DNA of 48,754 bases, from positions 1 through 48,754 of the forward strand of contig JAFXEW010000109.1 in NCBI GenBank assembly GCA_017513625.1, given 5' to 3'. The DNA comes from Lachnospiraceae bacterium (GTDB lineage: Bacteria > Bacillota > Clostridia > Lachnospirales > Lachnospiraceae). This document shows positions 17,505 through 25,891 of this stretch, piece by piece. A program made the position numbers and the translations under genes. The notes below the pieces were generated by a model that made no database searches, was not told the DNA's origin, and saw only the letters and a list, made by a program, of their open reading frames with translations. Within the stretch, counting starts at the first letter, position 1. The number at the start of each line of letters is the position of its first letter.

Positions 17505-18134
17505 ATGAATGTAAACGGAATTACTTCATCACAGGCTGTTGCGGCTTACAGTGCACAGCCCAACACTACAAAGGTCAATACCAAGACCTCAGACAAGCAG
17601 AATGTAGAGAAACAGACTCAGGATACAGCAGCATCCGCTGACAATGGTGTAATTTATGAGCCCAGTGCAGAAGGCGTAGAAGCAGCTAAAAAGTATACTC
17701 CCAATACCGACCTGGTAGCTAAGCTGAAAGCAGACGCAGACGCACGTACCGCACAGTTACGTAGTCTGGTAGAGCAGCTGATGTTAAAGCAGTCCAATAG
17801 TTATGCAAACGCTAACGATATCTGGAGTTTCCTCAGGGAAGGTAATTTTACCGTAGACCCTGCTACCAAAGCACAGGCACAGGCCGATATCGCAGAAGAC
17901 GGTTACTGGGGTGTTGAACAGACCTCCGGCCGTATTATTGACTTTGCTACCGCACTAACAGGCGGCGATCCTGACAAGATTGAAGCAATGCGGGATGCCT
18001 TTAAAAAAGGTTATGCCCAGGCAGAAAAAACCTGGGGCGGCGAGTTACCCGAAATTTCCAGGCAGACCTATGAAGCTGTTATGAAGAAATTCGATGAACT
18101 GGCTCAGAAACCTGACGAAGTCATTACAGAATAA
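17505..18134 (+). CDS. Unknown 209-aa protein, possibly motility-linked
   Basis: Not recognised. The first 55 residues are low-complexity Thr/Gln/Ser/Asn (MNVNGITSSQAVAAYSAQPN) and look disordered. The remaining 150 are helical, with Ala/Gln-rich helices and a conserved-looking block around GYWGVEQTSGRIIDFATALT (about 140-160), then WGGELPEISRQTYEAV. There is no signal peptide or membrane segment. The ribosome site is a weak AGGGTG. The possible sigma-28 promoter and flexible N-terminus could mean a flagellar or exported substrate, but this is inference. It is monocistronic, ending at a strong bidirectional terminator. Confidence 0.75.
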   Translation: MNVNGITSSQAVAAYSAQPNTTKVNTKTSDKQNVEKQTQDTAASADNGVIYEPSAEGVEAAKKYTPNTDLVAKLKADADARTAQLRSLVEQLMLKQSNSYANANDIWSFLREGNFTVDPATKAQAQADIAEDGYWGVEQTSGRIIDFATALTGGDPDKIEAMRDAFKKGYAQAEKTWGGELPEISRQTYEAVMKKFDELAQKPDEVITE

Positions 18135-18147
18135 TCCATGAAACGCA

Positions 18148-18197
18148 TAAAAGCATGCCCACAGTGACAATTGGTCATTGCGGGCATGCTCTTTTAT
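18148..18197 (+). terminator. Bidirectional terminator between converging genes
   Basis: AGCATGCCC / GGGCATGCT outer stem and an inner TGAC / GTCA, with T runs on both sides. It serves the 17505 gene on plus and the SipL-like gene on minus. Confidence 0.85.
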
Positions 18198-18213
18198 TGG
18201 GGTCCGGAACAAG

Positions 18214-19806
18214 TCATCTGGTCTGCTTTCTGATAAGCAGTTTCTGTCCGGATATAATCTCTTCCCCTGTCAATCCGTTCAGTTCCCTGATATCTTCCAC
18301 ACTTACGTGATATTTCTTGCCGATACTCCATAAATTATCTCCCGGCTTTACACGGTAAATGGCGAATCCGGGAAGTTTCTTAATGGCATTTTTATCTGCA
18401 TCGGATACAAGAATCCGGTCAATAATCTCCGTTTCCATACAACGAAAAACAATGGCCTGAAAGCTGAGCACTGCCCTGACATCCGCTTCGTTACCGTCCA
18501 TCAGCCCTGTTTGCAGCTGCTCTGTTTGTACATGCACACGTATCTTATCCCCTTCCTGTATGCCGGGCACCTCCATCACATATCTGTAGGGCAGTTGGGC
18601 TTTGCAGGATACAAAAGGCATTTCATCATTGCCGGTGATGCAGATAATATTTAACAGCAGAGAGCCTTTTACCACTACTCCATCCTTTTGGATACTCACT
18701 GCAGGAACCGTACTTTCCACATCACAATTTAATATCTGTAAAACATCCCCTGTGGCAGAAAGTGCCACGTGGTCCGTAATCTTCATCTTGCCGGACACGC
18801 TTCCTAACAGTCCCTGTAAAGTCCCCTGATGGGACTGAGTCGTCACGTCTTTATGTACTCCGTAAACATCCGTTATCATTTCCGGCCGGATTTCTTCATA
18901 CATACGCATATTCATATCAAAACTTACTTCCACCTGCAGACAACGCTCCTCACCGTCCCTATCCGGCTTTAAGCTAACTTCCTTTTGTCCCAGGGTATAT
19001 AAAATATCCGGAATCATATCCCCCCGTACACCGGGGCATTCCTGTGTTTTATTAAAAGAAAGCATTGTTTCATATGCACGTACCGGATGCCCCTCTCCTT
19101 CTCCTTCATAAATCACGCTAAGCTGCAACTCTCCGCTGATTTCCAGAGCATCCTCCCGCAGTTTAAATTCCATGTCTACGGGTCTGATCCTGTGGCTGAG
19201 AATCCCTGATACATTAGGATAATTGGAGGGAAGTACGCACTCATCACTGACACGCAATACATCTCTCTTGCTCATACACAGCCTGGCTACAGGCATATTG
19301 CATCCACTCACAGCATTCTCTGACATACATACAGGTGCCTTTCTGTATTCCACCTGCTCCTCACCCCGGATATCCACAGGCAGTGCTTCGTCATATATAT
19401 CCTCCACGCATGCGTTAAACTGAAGCAGTGCCTGAATACTGAGTTTTCTGCTGTTTATCATACCGATGGTCAGGTCCTCCACCTGTACCTCTACCCGGAC
19501 CTGGTCCGTCATGGCAGTCCCAGGCAGGTGAACCTTTTCTTCAAAAGGCAGGCTTCCGTCTAAATCCACCATCTGACAGCCCGCTTCATTGGTTCCGTAC
19601 AGTACATGATAAAGCAGTCTGCCTTTAATGGTTACGGTATCGTTTCCCGCCTTAACTTCCTCCGTCACCGCCTCACCCTTCTGTAACAGAATCCCTGTTA
19701 CATCGGGTTTTTGGTCCGGAATATTCATATCTTCATCAAAAGAAACCTGGACGGTACCCTCTGCCCGTATCCGCCCCATATGTATGTTTTCTTTTATTAT
19801 CTCCAC
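18214..19806 (-). CDS. SipL-like DUF3794 / LysM spore-envelope protein
   Basis: A 530-aa protein. Residues 1-470 are beta-rich repeats of the DUF3794 (SPOCS) type; related segments recur with the pattern VSFDEDMNIPDQKPDV early and VSFDMNMRMYEEIRPEMI later. The C-terminus is a LysM domain (about 485-528; YRVKPGDNLWSIGKKYHVSV). This is the architecture of Clostridioides difficile SipL, which binds SpoIVA and is required for coat assembly in the mother cell. The start is GTG with GGAGG seven bases upstream; that GGAGG is the 3' arm of the palindrome at 19812-19853. A sigma-E-like promoter sits in front of it. Other DUF3794 proteins of unknown role exist, so orthology with SipL is probable, not proven. 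Confidence 0.8.
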   Translation of the reverse strand: MEIIKENIHMGRIRAEGTVQVSFDEDMNIPDQKPDVTGILLQKGEAVTEEVKAGNDTVTIKGRLLYHVLYGTNEAGCQMVDLDGSLPFEEKVHLPGTAMTDQVRVEVQVEDLTIGMINSRKLSIQALLQFNACVEDIYDEALPVDIRGEEQVEYRKAPVCMSENAVSGCNMPVARLCMSKRDVLRVSDECVLPSNYPNVSGILSHRIRPVDMEFKLREDALEISGELQLSVIYEGEGEGHPVRAYETMLSFNKTQECPGVRGDMIPDILYTLGQKEVSLKPDRDGEERCLQVEVSFDMNMRMYEEIRPEMITDVYGVHKDVTTQSHQGTLQGLLGSVSGKMKITDHVALSATGDVLQILNCDVESTVPAVSIQKDGVVVKGSLLLNIICITGNDEMPFVSCKAQLPYRYVMEVPGIQEGDKIRVHVQTEQLQTGLMDGNEADVRAVLSFQAIVFRCMETEIIDRILVSDADKNAIKKLPGFAIYRVKPGDNLWSIGKKYHVSVEDIRELNGLTGEEIISGQKLLIRKQTR

Positions 19807-19811
19807 AAAAA

Positions 19812-19853
19812 AACCTCCGCATATATACTGATATCAATATATATGTGAAGGTT
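19812..19853 (-). terminator. Palindromic terminator of the pyr operon that also holds the SipL-like gene's Shine-Dalgarno
   Basis: A 42-base near-palindrome centred on GATATC; the minus-strand arms begin AACCTTCACATATATA and end TATATATGCGGAGGTT. It runs into a T7 tract, as an intrinsic terminator for pyrD would. The GGAGG in its 3' arm is the only ribosome site for the downstream GTG. Confidence 0.7.
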
Positions 19854-19866
19854 TCTTAAAATATTC
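19838..19866 (-). promoter_or_regulatory. Candidate sigma-E (mother-cell) promoter of the SipL-like gene
   Basis: Minus strand GAATATT (matches the KMATATT -35), a 14-base spacer, then CATATATA (compare CATACANT). The start point would fall at the centre of the palindrome, so the transcript would keep only its 3' arm. Confidence 0.6.
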
Positions 19867-19880
19867 TGCTGTGTCTGCAA

Positions 19881-20789
19881 TTATTCCTGCACCGCCCCGA
19901 TTAAATCCGTAAGATTTTCCACATTATAACGGCGCATATAATCCTCTATTCCCTGTACAATCTCCATGGTGCAATAAGGATTTACGAAATTCATGGCACC
20001 TACGGATATAGCACTTGCTCCCGCCAGAATAAACTCAATGGCATCCTCTGCATTGGAGATACCACCCATACCGATAATAGGGATTTTTACTGCCTTGGCA
20101 GTCTGATAAACCATACGTACCGCAATGGGCTTGATGGCAGGACCACTCATACCGCCGGTCTTGTTAGCCAGGGCAAAGGTTCTCTTATGCACATCTATTT
20201 TCATACCGGTAAGCGTATTAATCAGGGAAAGTGCATCCGCGCCTGCCGCCTCAGCCGCTCTGGCCATCTCGGTGATATCCGTCACATTAGGACTGAGTTT
20301 CATGATGATGGGCTGCTTGGCATACTTTTTTACTTCTCTGGTAATATCAAACAGGGCATCTGCTTTTTGTCCGAAAGCAATGGCACCCTCCTTTACATTG
20401 GGACAGGATACATTGATTTCAAGCATGGACACTGCTGACTCCTCGCCCAGCCGTTCCACTACTGCCACATAATCTTCCACGGTTTTGCCGCAAACATTCA
20501 CGATAATACCCGTGTCATACTGTTTCAAAAAAGGAATATCCCTCTCCATAAACACATCAATACCGGGATTCTGCAGGCCGATGGCATTTAACATGCCGCC
20601 GTACACTTCCGCCACTCTGGGTGTAGGATTACCGGGCCAGGGCACATTTGCCACACCCTTGGTCACCACCGCACCAAGCTTATTTAAATCCACAAACTCC
20701 GCATATTCCATACCGGAGCCGAAAGTTCCCGAAGCAGTCATTACAGGATTCTTAAAAGTCACTCCTGCCAAAGTAGTCTGCATATTCAT
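19881..20789 (-). CDS. pyrD: Dihydroorotate dehydrogenase B, catalytic subunit
   Basis: A class 1B FMN enzyme that oxidises dihydroorotate to orotate in pyrimidine synthesis, working with PyrK and NAD+. The N-terminal VTFKNPVMTASGTFGSG, the active-site loop EINVSCPNVKEG (catalytic Cys, about 135) and the phosphate-binding GMGGISNAEDAIEF near 240 are all present. The 302-aa length is normal. GGAGG lies 10 bases upstream, and the ATG overlaps the pyrK TAA by one base (TAATG), indicating translational coupling. It is the last gene of pyrC-pyrK-pyrD. Confidence 0.95.
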   Translation of the reverse strand: MNMQTTLAGVTFKNPVMTASGTFGSGMEYAEFVDLNKLGAVVTKGVANVPWPGNPTPRVAEVYGGMLNAIGLQNPGIDVFMERDIPFLKQYDTGIIVNVCGKTVEDYVAVVERLGEESAVSMLEINVSCPNVKEGAIAFGQKADALFDITREVKKYAKQPIIMKLSPNVTDITEMARAAEAAGADALSLINTLTGMKIDVHKRTFALANKTGGMSGPAIKPIAVRMVYQTAKAVKIPIIGMGGISNAEDAIEFILAGASAISVGAMNFVNPYCTMEIVQGIEDYMRRYNVENLTDLIGAVQE

Positions 20790-21559
20790 TAGATGTCTAC
20801 CTCCTTTGCTTCAAAAACCGGTCCGTCCGTACATATCCGCGCATTATGCACATGGGAATGATGGTCTACCTCACTGGTCTTTACCACACAGCCCAGGCAT
20901 GCACCTACACCACAGGCCATATGCTCTTCCAGTGAGATATAAGCATCAATTCCCTTATCCTCTGCGTATCTTTTAATCGCTCTCAGCATAGGCATGGGAC
21001 CGCATGCAAAAATCATGTCCGCCTCCAATGCTTCAGCAGCAATGGCATCCATTACATTTCCCTTGGTCCCCACACTGCCGTCTTCGGTAGCCACATACAC
21101 CCGGCCGTACTTATCCAGGTCTTCTTTTAAAAACAGATTTCCGTCTCTGTAGCCTACGATAATCTGCTTTTCAGCATCCATTTCCTTAGCAAGCTGCAAA
21201 ATGGGAGGCACACCGATTCCGCCGCCCATGAGGAATACCTTTTTCCCCACAGCCTTATCCTTAGGGAAACCGTTTCCCAATGTGCCCAGTATCGCTATAC
21301 TGTCCCCTGCCTGATAGGAAGAAAATTCTTTAGTACCCTGACCTGCAATACGATATACGATACGCAGGGCGGTCTTGTCCTCATTTACCTCGCAAATACT
21401 GATAGGCCGGGGGAGCAATGCACTCTTGTCCTTAGTGTATACACAGATAAACTGGCCCGGAAGTGCCTGCTTCGCCAGTTCCGTCTCTATCCACATGTCA
21501 AATATCATGGGTGCCGCTTCCTTTTGAGAAAGCACCCTGGCTGTATGTTTTTCTTTCAT
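20789..21559 (-). CDS. pyrK: Dihydroorotate dehydrogenase B, electron-transfer subunit
   Basis: The iron-sulfur flavoprotein partner of class 1B PyrD, carrying electrons to NAD+. An FAD-binding barrel (about 1-100; LPRPISICEV) and an NAD-binding domain (LMGGGIGVPPILQLAK) are followed by a C-terminal cysteine cluster (CGVGACLGC, with a later Cys in ARICTDGPVF) for the [2Fe-2S] centre. A longer frame opens at 21661, overlapping pyrC, but AGAGGA eight bases before the ATG at 21559 and the family N-terminus favour a 256-aa product. It lies between pyrC and pyrD. Confidence 0.95.
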   Translation of the reverse strand: MKEKHTARVLSQKEAAPMIFDMWIETELAKQALPGQFICVYTKDKSALLPRPISICEVNEDKTALRIVYRIAGQGTKEFSSYQAGDSIAILGTLGNGFPKDKAVGKKVFLMGGGIGVPPILQLAKEMDAEKQIIVGYRDGNLFLKEDLDKYGRVYVATEDGSVGTKGNVMDAIAAEALEADMIFACGPMPMLRAIKRYAEDKGIDAYISLEEHMACGVGACLGCVVKTSEVDHHSHVHNARICTDGPVFEAKEVDI

Positions 21560-21627
21560 CTCTTTGTTCCTCTTTATATTTCTGTATATATCTACATTCT
21601 GTGCAGTATTTGTGGTGAACGCTCCTG

Positions 21628-22896
21628 TTAAAATCCCTGATAAACCAATTTGCCGCCGCACATGGTGACAACCACCCGTCCGGTCAGTTCCCAGCCGATA
21701 AAAGGACTATTGGCGGATTTGGACACCGGTTCTTCCACGGTATACACCTGTTTAGGGTCAATCAGAATCAAATCTGCCGGACCGTCCTCTGCCAGATATC
21801 CCGCATCCAGATGATACATCCGGGCAGGATTAACCGTCATCTTACGCAGCAACTCCATCATGGACAAATGCCCCGGCTCCACCAGATTAGTGATGCCCAG
21901 AGACAGTGCGGTTTCCAGTCCCAAAATACCACTGGGCGCCTCCGTAATAGGTTTCGCTTTTTCCTCTGCTGTATGGGGTGCATGGTCGGTAGCAATCAAA
22001 TCAATGGTGCCGTCCTGCAATCCGCGAATAATAGCCTGCCTGTCTGCTTCCGTACGAAGGGGTGGATTCATCTTGGCCATGGTACCATACTTAATCACCG
22101 CATCCTCCGTCAGGGTAAAGTGATGGGGCGTGGCTTCCGCATGAATATTGTCACCCATTTCCTTAGCCCGGCGCACCAGCTCCACCGCTTCTTTAGTACT
22201 GATATGCTGTATATTGATGCAGGCACCGGTTTCAAGTGCCAGTTGTAAATCTCTGTTCACCAGGGAAATCTCCGCCTCTGAAGGAGAACCTCCGATGCCG
22301 TAGTATTCACTTGCTTTGCCCCTGTTTACTCCATTGTTGGTAATCAGAGAGGCATCTTCTTCATGAAAACTGATGGGCATATCCAGCTTCTTGGCCTGCT
22401 CCATAGCCTGACGCACCATTTCTGCATCCATGATGGGGATACCATCATCGGTGAAGCCCGCTGCTCCCTGCTTTGCCAGCTCTTCCATAGGTACAAGTTC
22501 ACTGCCCTGCATTCCCATGGTCACATTGGCACAAGTCTCCACATGAATCCCTGTTCCTCTGCCTTTTTCAAGCACGTAAGACAAAGTCTCTGCATTGTCC
22601 ACTGCAGGCTTGGTATTGGCCATCAGCACCACGGTGGTAAATCCGCCCTTAGCCGCGGCGGCAGCACCGCTTTCAATATCTTCCTTATGTGTAAAACCCG
22701 GATCGCGGAAATGCACATGCACATCCACCAGTCCCGGAGCTACAATTAACCCTGTTGCGTCTATCTCCGAATAAAAAGGAGATACCTCCAGATTTTCCTC
22801 AATGGCAATAATTTTATCCTCCATGATGGCAACATCCCGATATCCTTCCACACCGGATGCGGGATCAATAAAATATCCGTTCTTTATGATATACAT
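21628..22896 (-). CDS. pyrC: Dihydroorotase
   Basis: A zinc amidohydrolase that cyclises carbamoyl-aspartate to dihydroorotate. The class I (longer, 422-aa) form has the metal motif DVHVHFRDPG (His60, His62), later His residues in NIQHIST and HAEATPHH, and the catalytic Asp in ATDHAPHT near 303. A ribosome site (AGGTCAGG) precedes the ATG. It leads the pyrC-pyrK-pyrD operon. The upstream 100 bases show a small GCGGG/CCCGC-type hairpin but no clear PyrR attenuator. Confidence 0.95.
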   Translation of the reverse strand: MYIIKNGYFIDPASGVEGYRDVAIMEDKIIAIEENLEVSPFYSEIDATGLIVAPGLVDVHVHFRDPGFTHKEDIESGAAAAAKGGFTTVVLMANTKPAVDNAETLSYVLEKGRGTGIHVETCANVTMGMQGSELVPMEELAKQGAAGFTDDGIPIMDAEMVRQAMEQAKKLDMPISFHEEDASLITNNGVNRGKASEYYGIGGSPSEAEISLVNRDLQLALETGACINIQHISTKEAVELVRRAKEMGDNIHAEATPHHFTLTEDAVIKYGTMAKMNPPLRTEADRQAIIRGLQDGTIDLIATDHAPHTAEEKAKPITEAPSGILGLETALSLGITNLVEPGHLSMMELLRKMTVNPARMYHLDAGYLAEDGPADLILIDPKQVYTVEEPVSKSANSPFIGWELTGRVVVTMCGGKLVYQGF

Positions 22897-23004
22897 AATT
22901 ACCTGACCTTTCCGGACCTATGATATATTTACCATACCTTAGTGTATCACGGTTTCCGGCTTTTTGAAAGTCATTATTTACGGGAGTTGCCCGCTTTTCC
23001 TGCT

Positions 23005-23412
23005 TTATTTGTAAATCACCTGTTTATCCGTATTTTCCGTGCGGATGACAATTACCGGATTGCCCCCTTCTTCCGTCATTTCTCCATCCTTAGGCCCCAG
23101 CAAAGTGGTCTGCACACAGACCGATGTTTCCGTCAGGTACAATTCGTCCACCGCAATCCTGTATCCGCCCTTATCTTTTGCGCCATACCCGATGCAGATA
23201 TACAGATTCTCCCTGTCACGAAAGGTAAAGCGGAAGGGCTCCCCCTGCTTTTCCCGAATCAGTTCCATAATCTCCTGAGGCACCACTGATTCGCTTAACG
23301 CCACATACTCCAAGTCCTTCAGTTTCACACTCTCTGTTTGTACCAGACTGCATCCTGCCAGTATCCATACTCCGGCCAATACTGTAAACACCTGTATCCA
23401 TCGCTCTCTCAT
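23005..23412 (-). CDS. Lipoprotein with PrcB-like C-terminal domain
   Basis: A 135-aa probable lipoprotein. The signal peptide VFTVLAGVWILAGC gives a lipobox at Cys21. Residues about 55-130 resemble the PrcB C-terminal (protease-complex subunit) domain: CIGYGAKDKGGYRIAVDELY, then VQTTLLGPK and PVIVIRTE. Such domains occur in secreted proteins and probably bind partners; no enzymatic motif is visible. It precedes pyrC on the same strand by about 108 bases and may be separately transcribed. Confidence 0.7.
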   Translation of the reverse strand: MRERWIQVFTVLAGVWILAGCSLVQTESVKLKDLEYVALSESVVPQEIMELIREKQGEPFRFTFRDRENLYICIGYGAKDKGGYRIAVDELYLTETSVCVQTTLLGPKDGEMTEEGGNPVIVIRTENTDKQVIYK

Positions 23413-23525
23413 ACTCTTTTATTCCCTGATTGATGTCAGTAAATCCTATGTACAGTCCTGTGTTTTTATGTTAAAATGCAAACGTGACTTAAAATAATGC
23501 TAATACTCCCTGAAAGGATTTTTCT

Positions 23526-24272
23526 ATGATACGTTTTATCATTACCATACTTTTTGTAATACTGTTTCTTATACTCAGTACACCTCTTCTCATTATTGAA
23601 TGGGTCATCGGCAAGTTTAATCCGGAGTTGAAAAGCCGCTCCTCCCTTGCCATTGTGAATTGGGCATTCCGCATGGTGGCCAGGCTCTCCGGCACCAAAG
23701 TAATTGCTCTGGGCGAAGAAAACATACCCACGGATACTGCCGTACTGTATGTGGCGAATCACCGCAGTTTCTACGATATCATCCTTACTTACGTAAGAGT
23801 TCCCCGCCTTACGGGCTATGTATCCAAAAAGGAAATGCTACGTTATCCGCTGCTTTCCCACTGGATGCGCAATCTCCACTGCCTCTTCCTGGACCGTAAA
23901 AATATTAAAGAAGGTCTGAAGACCATATTAACCGGTATCGAAAAGGTAAAAGCAGGTATTTCCATTTGTATTTTCCCCGAAGGAACCCGTTGCAAGGAAA
24001 AGGATTCCTTCCTGCCCTTCCATGACGGCAGCTTCAAGATTGCAGAAAAAGGTAATGTGCCTGTGATTCCGCTGACCATTGTAAACTCTGCCCAGGTATT
24101 TGAGGACCATTTCCCCAAAGTAAAAAAGGCTACAGTGATTTTGTCTTACGGTAAACCTGTTTATATAAACGACCTGGATAAAGAGGTCCGCAAAAGTATC
24201 GGTACCTATTTCAGCGGCATCATTTCCCACGAATATTTCCGTCTGAAGGAAGAGTACAAAGACGTGCTGTAG
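23526..24272 (+). CDS. plsC: 1-acyl-sn-glycerol-3-phosphate acyltransferase
   Basis: Makes phosphatidic acid from lysophosphatidic acid at the membrane. An N-terminal hydrophobic helix (about 3-22) precedes the acyltransferase domain, with the catalytic HX4D in ANHRSFYD near 80 and the glycerol-phosphate motif FPEGTR near 155. The 248-aa length is usual. GAAAGGA precedes the ATG. It is a stand-alone gene, converging on murF with a shared terminator. A second PlsC domain is fused within the 786-3368 gene; this one is the likelier housekeeping enzyme. Confidence 0.9.
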   Translation: MIRFIITILFVILFLILSTPLLIIEWVIGKFNPELKSRSSLAIVNWAFRMVARLSGTKVIALGEENIPTDTAVLYVANHRSFYDIILTYVRVPRLTGYVSKKEMLRYPLLSHWMRNLHCLFLDRKNIKEGLKTILTGIEKVKAGISICIFPEGTRCKEKDSFLPFHDGSFKIAEKGNVPVIPLTIVNSAQVFEDHFPKVKKATVILSYGKPVYINDLDKEVRKSIGTYFSGIISHEYFRLKEEYKDVL

Positions 24273-24293
24273 ATTATGTTTTGAAGTAAAAAT

Positions 24294-24336
24294 AACCGAC
24301 TGTTGTAAGAAATACTTACAGCAGTCGGTTTTATTT
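24294..24336 (+). terminator. Bidirectional terminator between plsC and murF
   Basis: AACCGACTGTTGTAAG / CTTACAGCAGTCGGTT stem with one G-U pair and T runs on both sides. Confidence 0.9.
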
Positions 24337-24344
24337 ACGCTATC

Positions 24345-25799
24345 TTATTTCAACAGTTCTACCACATCTTCAAAATGCATGCCATGAGATGCCTTAATCA
24401 GTACGGTGCAGTTCATGGGAAGGAACCTCTCAGGCTGTGCCTTCAATGCTTCCAAAAGATCTTCACGGGTCTCAAAATAAGCAATCCGTCCGGACTCTGC
24501 GTCACTGACTCCGTCAGGGTTACACAGGGTCTTTTCCTGTTCTTTTAAAGCGGCCTCATACATATGTCGTGAATGATTGCCTACACAAATCAGCCGCTCC
24601 ACCTGCTTATCCATGGCATATGCACCCACTTCCGCATGCAACGCATCTTCCTTTTCACCCAGTTCAAACATATCTCCCAATATAGCCACCTTATATGTAT
24701 CAGCCATGCAAAGCAAATCAATACCTGCCTTCATAGACACGGGATTTGCATTGTAACAGTCATCAATCAGGGTATACCTGTCCGTACGAATTAAATGATT
24801 ACGGCCTCCTACTGCAGCAACTTTCTTTAATCCTGCCTGAATTTCCTCAGGTCGCAGGCCCAAATACTCTGCCACGCAGGCAGCCGCCACAGCATTTAAC
24901 ACCATGTGCGCTCCGGGTAAGGACACCTGTGCCTCATAATGCTGTCCTGCGGCATTATATATCACCATTTCGCTCCCCCACAAGCCTTTGCTTACCACTT
25001 CCGTAGCATATACGGCGCATCCTTCCGGGTTATTACTGCCGAAAAATCTGATTTCTTTTTCACCGGCTGATGTCACTGTTTTCAATTTGTCATCTTCACC
25101 ATTTAAACATATCATCCCCTTTTCTGCCATAAAATCAAAAATCTCGGTTTTGGCCTTGAGGATTCCGTCTCTGGTTTTCAGATTTTCCAGATGGCACTGT
25201 CCGATATTAGTTATTAGCGCCACATCCGGCCGGGCCATTTTGCTGAGTCTGTGCATCTCCCCAAAATCGCTGATACCCATCTCTACCACGGCCACCTGAT
25301 GCTCCGGCCTGATTTGAAGCAGGGTCAGGGGCACACCGATTTCATTGTTATAGTTACCCTGGGTCTTTAACACATTATATTTTTCACTGAGGACTCCGGC
25401 CACAAACTCCTTGGTACTGGTTTTACCCACACTGCCTGTAATGCCGATCACAGGTATATCCAGTGATTTTCTGTAGCACTCTGCCACGTCCTTCAGTGCC
25501 TGCAGGGTATCTTCCACCAGAAGGTAGCTTCCCCACTGTCCGGGCACCCGGTCAGGTGTCTTTTGGGTAATCACCAGTGCTGCTCCATTAGCATACACCT
25601 GCGGGATAAAGCTGTGTCCGTCCACTCTTTCCCCCTCAGTAGCGATAAAAACACCTCCCGGGGTCACCTTTCTGGAATCCAGCACTACACTGTCCACAGC
25701 TGAGTCCATAAAGGACTGTTCTGTCTGCTCCCTGCCCGCAGGCATATATACCAGACGGCCTCCCGTTGCCTCCGTAATCTGTCTGATTGTTAAATTCAT
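24345..25799 (-). CDS. murF: UDP-N-acetylmuramoyl-tripeptide--D-alanyl-D-alanine ligase
   Basis: Adds D-Ala-D-Ala to the UDP-muramyl tripeptide, the last cytoplasmic step in making the peptidoglycan precursor. A Mur N-terminal domain is followed by the ATP loop GITGSVGKTSTKEF (about 110-123), the central QGNYNNEIGVPLTLL and the C-terminal DCYNANPVSMKA block. The 484-aa length is a little above the usual 450. GAAAGG lies seven bases before the ATG. It is downstream of ddl, which supplies its dipeptide substrate. A perfect 8-bp GTCCGGGC / GCCCGGAC hairpin (25826-25847) sits in the gap between them without a T tract. Confidence 0.95.
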   Translation of the reverse strand: MNLTIRQITEATGGRLVYMPAGREQTEQSFMDSAVDSVVLDSRKVTPGGVFIATEGERVDGHSFIPQVYANGAALVITQKTPDRVPGQWGSYLLVEDTLQALKDVAECYRKSLDIPVIGITGSVGKTSTKEFVAGVLSEKYNVLKTQGNYNNEIGVPLTLLQIRPEHQVAVVEMGISDFGEMHRLSKMARPDVALITNIGQCHLENLKTRDGILKAKTEIFDFMAEKGMICLNGEDDKLKTVTSAGEKEIRFFGSNNPEGCAVYATEVVSKGLWGSEMVIYNAAGQHYEAQVSLPGAHMVLNAVAAACVAEYLGLRPEEIQAGLKKVAAVGGRNHLIRTDRYTLIDDCYNANPVSMKAGIDLLCMADTYKVAILGDMFELGEKEDALHAEVGAYAMDKQVERLICVGNHSRHMYEAALKEQEKTLCNPDGVSDAESGRIAYFETREDLLEALKAQPERFLPMNCTVLIKASHGMHFEDVVELLK

Positions 25800-25891
25800 G
25801 CTATTACCTTTCTTTTATGAGAATAGTCCGGGCGCACATGCCCGGACACCGATTCTTTTCACTGTTTTCTTTAGGCATTGCTTGCCTTGCC

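Noticed and set aside
21560-21661. Longer pyrK beginning inside pyrC
   Set aside because: AGAGGA precedes the ATG at 21559 and the family N-terminus begins there.
25826-25847. Perfect 8-bp hairpin between ddl and murF as a terminator
   Set aside because: No T tract follows it; at most it is a weak attenuator or mRNA stability element.
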